A stretch of DNA of 7,546 bases. Source: Desulfatibacillaceae bacterium. Lineage in GTDB: Bacteria > Desulfobacterota > Desulfobacteria > Desulfobacterales > Desulfatibacillaceae. The stretch is from the NCBI GenBank assembly GCA_030018745.1, contig JASEHB010000106.1, positions 1 to 7,546 on the forward strand, given 5' to 3'. Positions 7,254-7,546 of this stretch are shown here, one piece after another. The notes under the pieces were generated by a model, which searched no databases, was not told the DNA's origin, and was given only the letters and a program-made list of their open reading frames with translations. Position 1 is the first letter of the stretch; every line of letters begins with the position of its first letter. Position numbers and translations under genes: made by a program.

Positions 7254-7270
7254 TTGCACTTCGCATCAAG
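7254..7270 (-). repeat. Inverted partial copy of the 7121-7163 palindrome core
   Basis: TTGCACTTCGCATCAAG here matches the reverse complement of 7136-7151 (TTGCGCTTCGCACAAG) apart from one substitution and one inserted base. The core is itself semi-palindromic, so chance similarity is a little easier than for an ordinary 16-mer. Confidence 0.5.
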
Positions 7271-7313
7271 GCTCGGTCTCGTACACAACAGTACGCTCCC
7301 TCGCCTCTCGCTC

Positions 7314-7350
7314 GTGCGCCTTGCCAGCCTTTCCCTGGAGCCGCCCTGTA
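7314..7350. repeat. GC-rich direct repeat, copy 2
   Basis: GTGCGCCTTGC (7314-7324), a 9-base variable stretch, then CCTGGAGCCGCCCTGTA (7334-7350). It is identical to copy 1 in both blocks; the sequence between the two blocks differs. Confidence 0.75.
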
Positions 7351-7421
7351 TGCCAGTGATTGAAAAGAAAAAAGCATCTTGTTCCTGTCCGGAAAAGCCC
7401 CGCAAGTTTTGCTCACGACTC

Positions 7422-7438
7422 CCTGGGACCGCCCTGTA
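7422..7438. repeat. GC-rich direct repeat, copy 3 (diverged, second block only)
   Basis: CCTGGGACCGCCCTGTA matches the 17-base second block of the other two copies (CCTGGAGCCGCCCTGTA) except at two adjacent positions (GA in place of AG). The GTGCGCCTTGC block is not recognisable upstream of it, although TTTTGCTCACGACTC holds the equivalent place. Confidence 0.6.
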
Positions 7439-7470
7439 CTCCGGTGCCTGAAGGCAAAACCCCCCCGCCC

Positions 7471-7497
7471 GTCATGCCCGCGCAGGCGGGCATCCAG
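7471..7497. repeat. Intact REP-like palindrome
   Basis: ATGCCCGC (7474-7481) and GCGGGCAT (7486-7493) form a perfect 8-bp stem with a GCAG loop, flanked by GTC and CCAG. It is related to the degenerate element at 7080-7107. The GC-rich stem could also act as a transcript 3' stabiliser, but no T-run follows. Confidence 0.8.
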
Positions 7498-7528
7498 AAT
7501 AAAATATGGCCGTTATCCTTATTCGCCC

Positions 7529-7546
7529 GTAGGTTGGGTGGTTCTT
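7529..7546. repeat. Second copy of the GTAGGTTGGGTGGTTCTT repeat, cut by right edge
   Basis: All 18 bases are identical to 7121-7138, at a distance of 408 bases. The match continues to the last base of the window, so the repeat probably extends beyond it. Confidence 0.85.

Larger units (their letters stand above)
7006..7546. other. Repeat-rich intergenic region downstream of the efflux operon
   Basis: No credible gene is present in these ~540 bases. Open frames on both strands (for example around 7108-7451) owe their length to the GC-rich repeats, and their products have no recognisable domains. The content is a mosaic of palindromes and direct repeats, listed individually. No IS ends, tRNA or CRISPR structure are visible: repeat spacing is irregular and there are no unique uniform spacers. 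Confidence 0.75.

Noticed and set aside
7108..7451. Open frames of about 75-105 codons on both strands in the right-hand intergenic region
   Set aside because: They lie on top of palindromes and direct repeats, several frames are open at once, and products show no domain or clear ribosome-binding site; this is typical of GC-rich repeats.
7080..7546. CRISPR array
   Set aside because: Repeats are of several different types, unevenly spaced (88 to 408 bases), and no unique spacers of uniform length lie between them; no cas genes are present.

Overview
The window looks like chromosomal DNA from a Gram-negative, probably anaerobic, bacterium. It carries a complete three-gene tripartite efflux operon (outer-membrane factor, periplasmic adaptor, RND permease), all on the + strand, preceded by the 3' end of a molybdopterin oxidoreductase gene. 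Codon style (frequent ATA for Ile, many GCC/GGC/CTT codons, GC in the mid-fifties by eye) together with an Mo-bis-MGD-type enzyme would fit a sulfate-reducing Desulfobacterota species. That taxonomic guess is inference only.

Layout: (1) 1-871, C-terminal ~290 residues of a DMSO-reductase-superfamily molybdoenzyme, cut by the left edge. (2) 872-1136, non-coding, with two clean dyads (988-1019 and 1029-1042) that are candidate regulatory sites for the efflux operon. (3) 1137-2525, a NodT-type outer-membrane lipoprotein channel. (4) 2526-2611, a short intercistronic gap with a hairpin. (5) 2612-3913, an HlyD/AcrA-type adaptor. (6) 3910-7005, an RND permease whose start codon overlaps the adaptor stop (ATGA). 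(7) 7006-7546, about 540 bases without a credible gene, packed with short palindromic and direct repeats.

The three efflux proteins would form one envelope-spanning pump: the permease captures substrate from periplasm or inner membrane using proton flow, the adaptor bridges the periplasm, and the channel opens to the outside. The substrate cannot be read from sequence. No regulator gene is in the window.

The two most interesting points are a composite repeat unit in the right-hand intergenic region that restarts about 400 bases downstream and runs off the window edge, and the permease's TM10 site, where an Asn occupies the position of the AcrB proton-relay lysine. I found no evidence for a wholly new gene system here; the genes are recognisable families.
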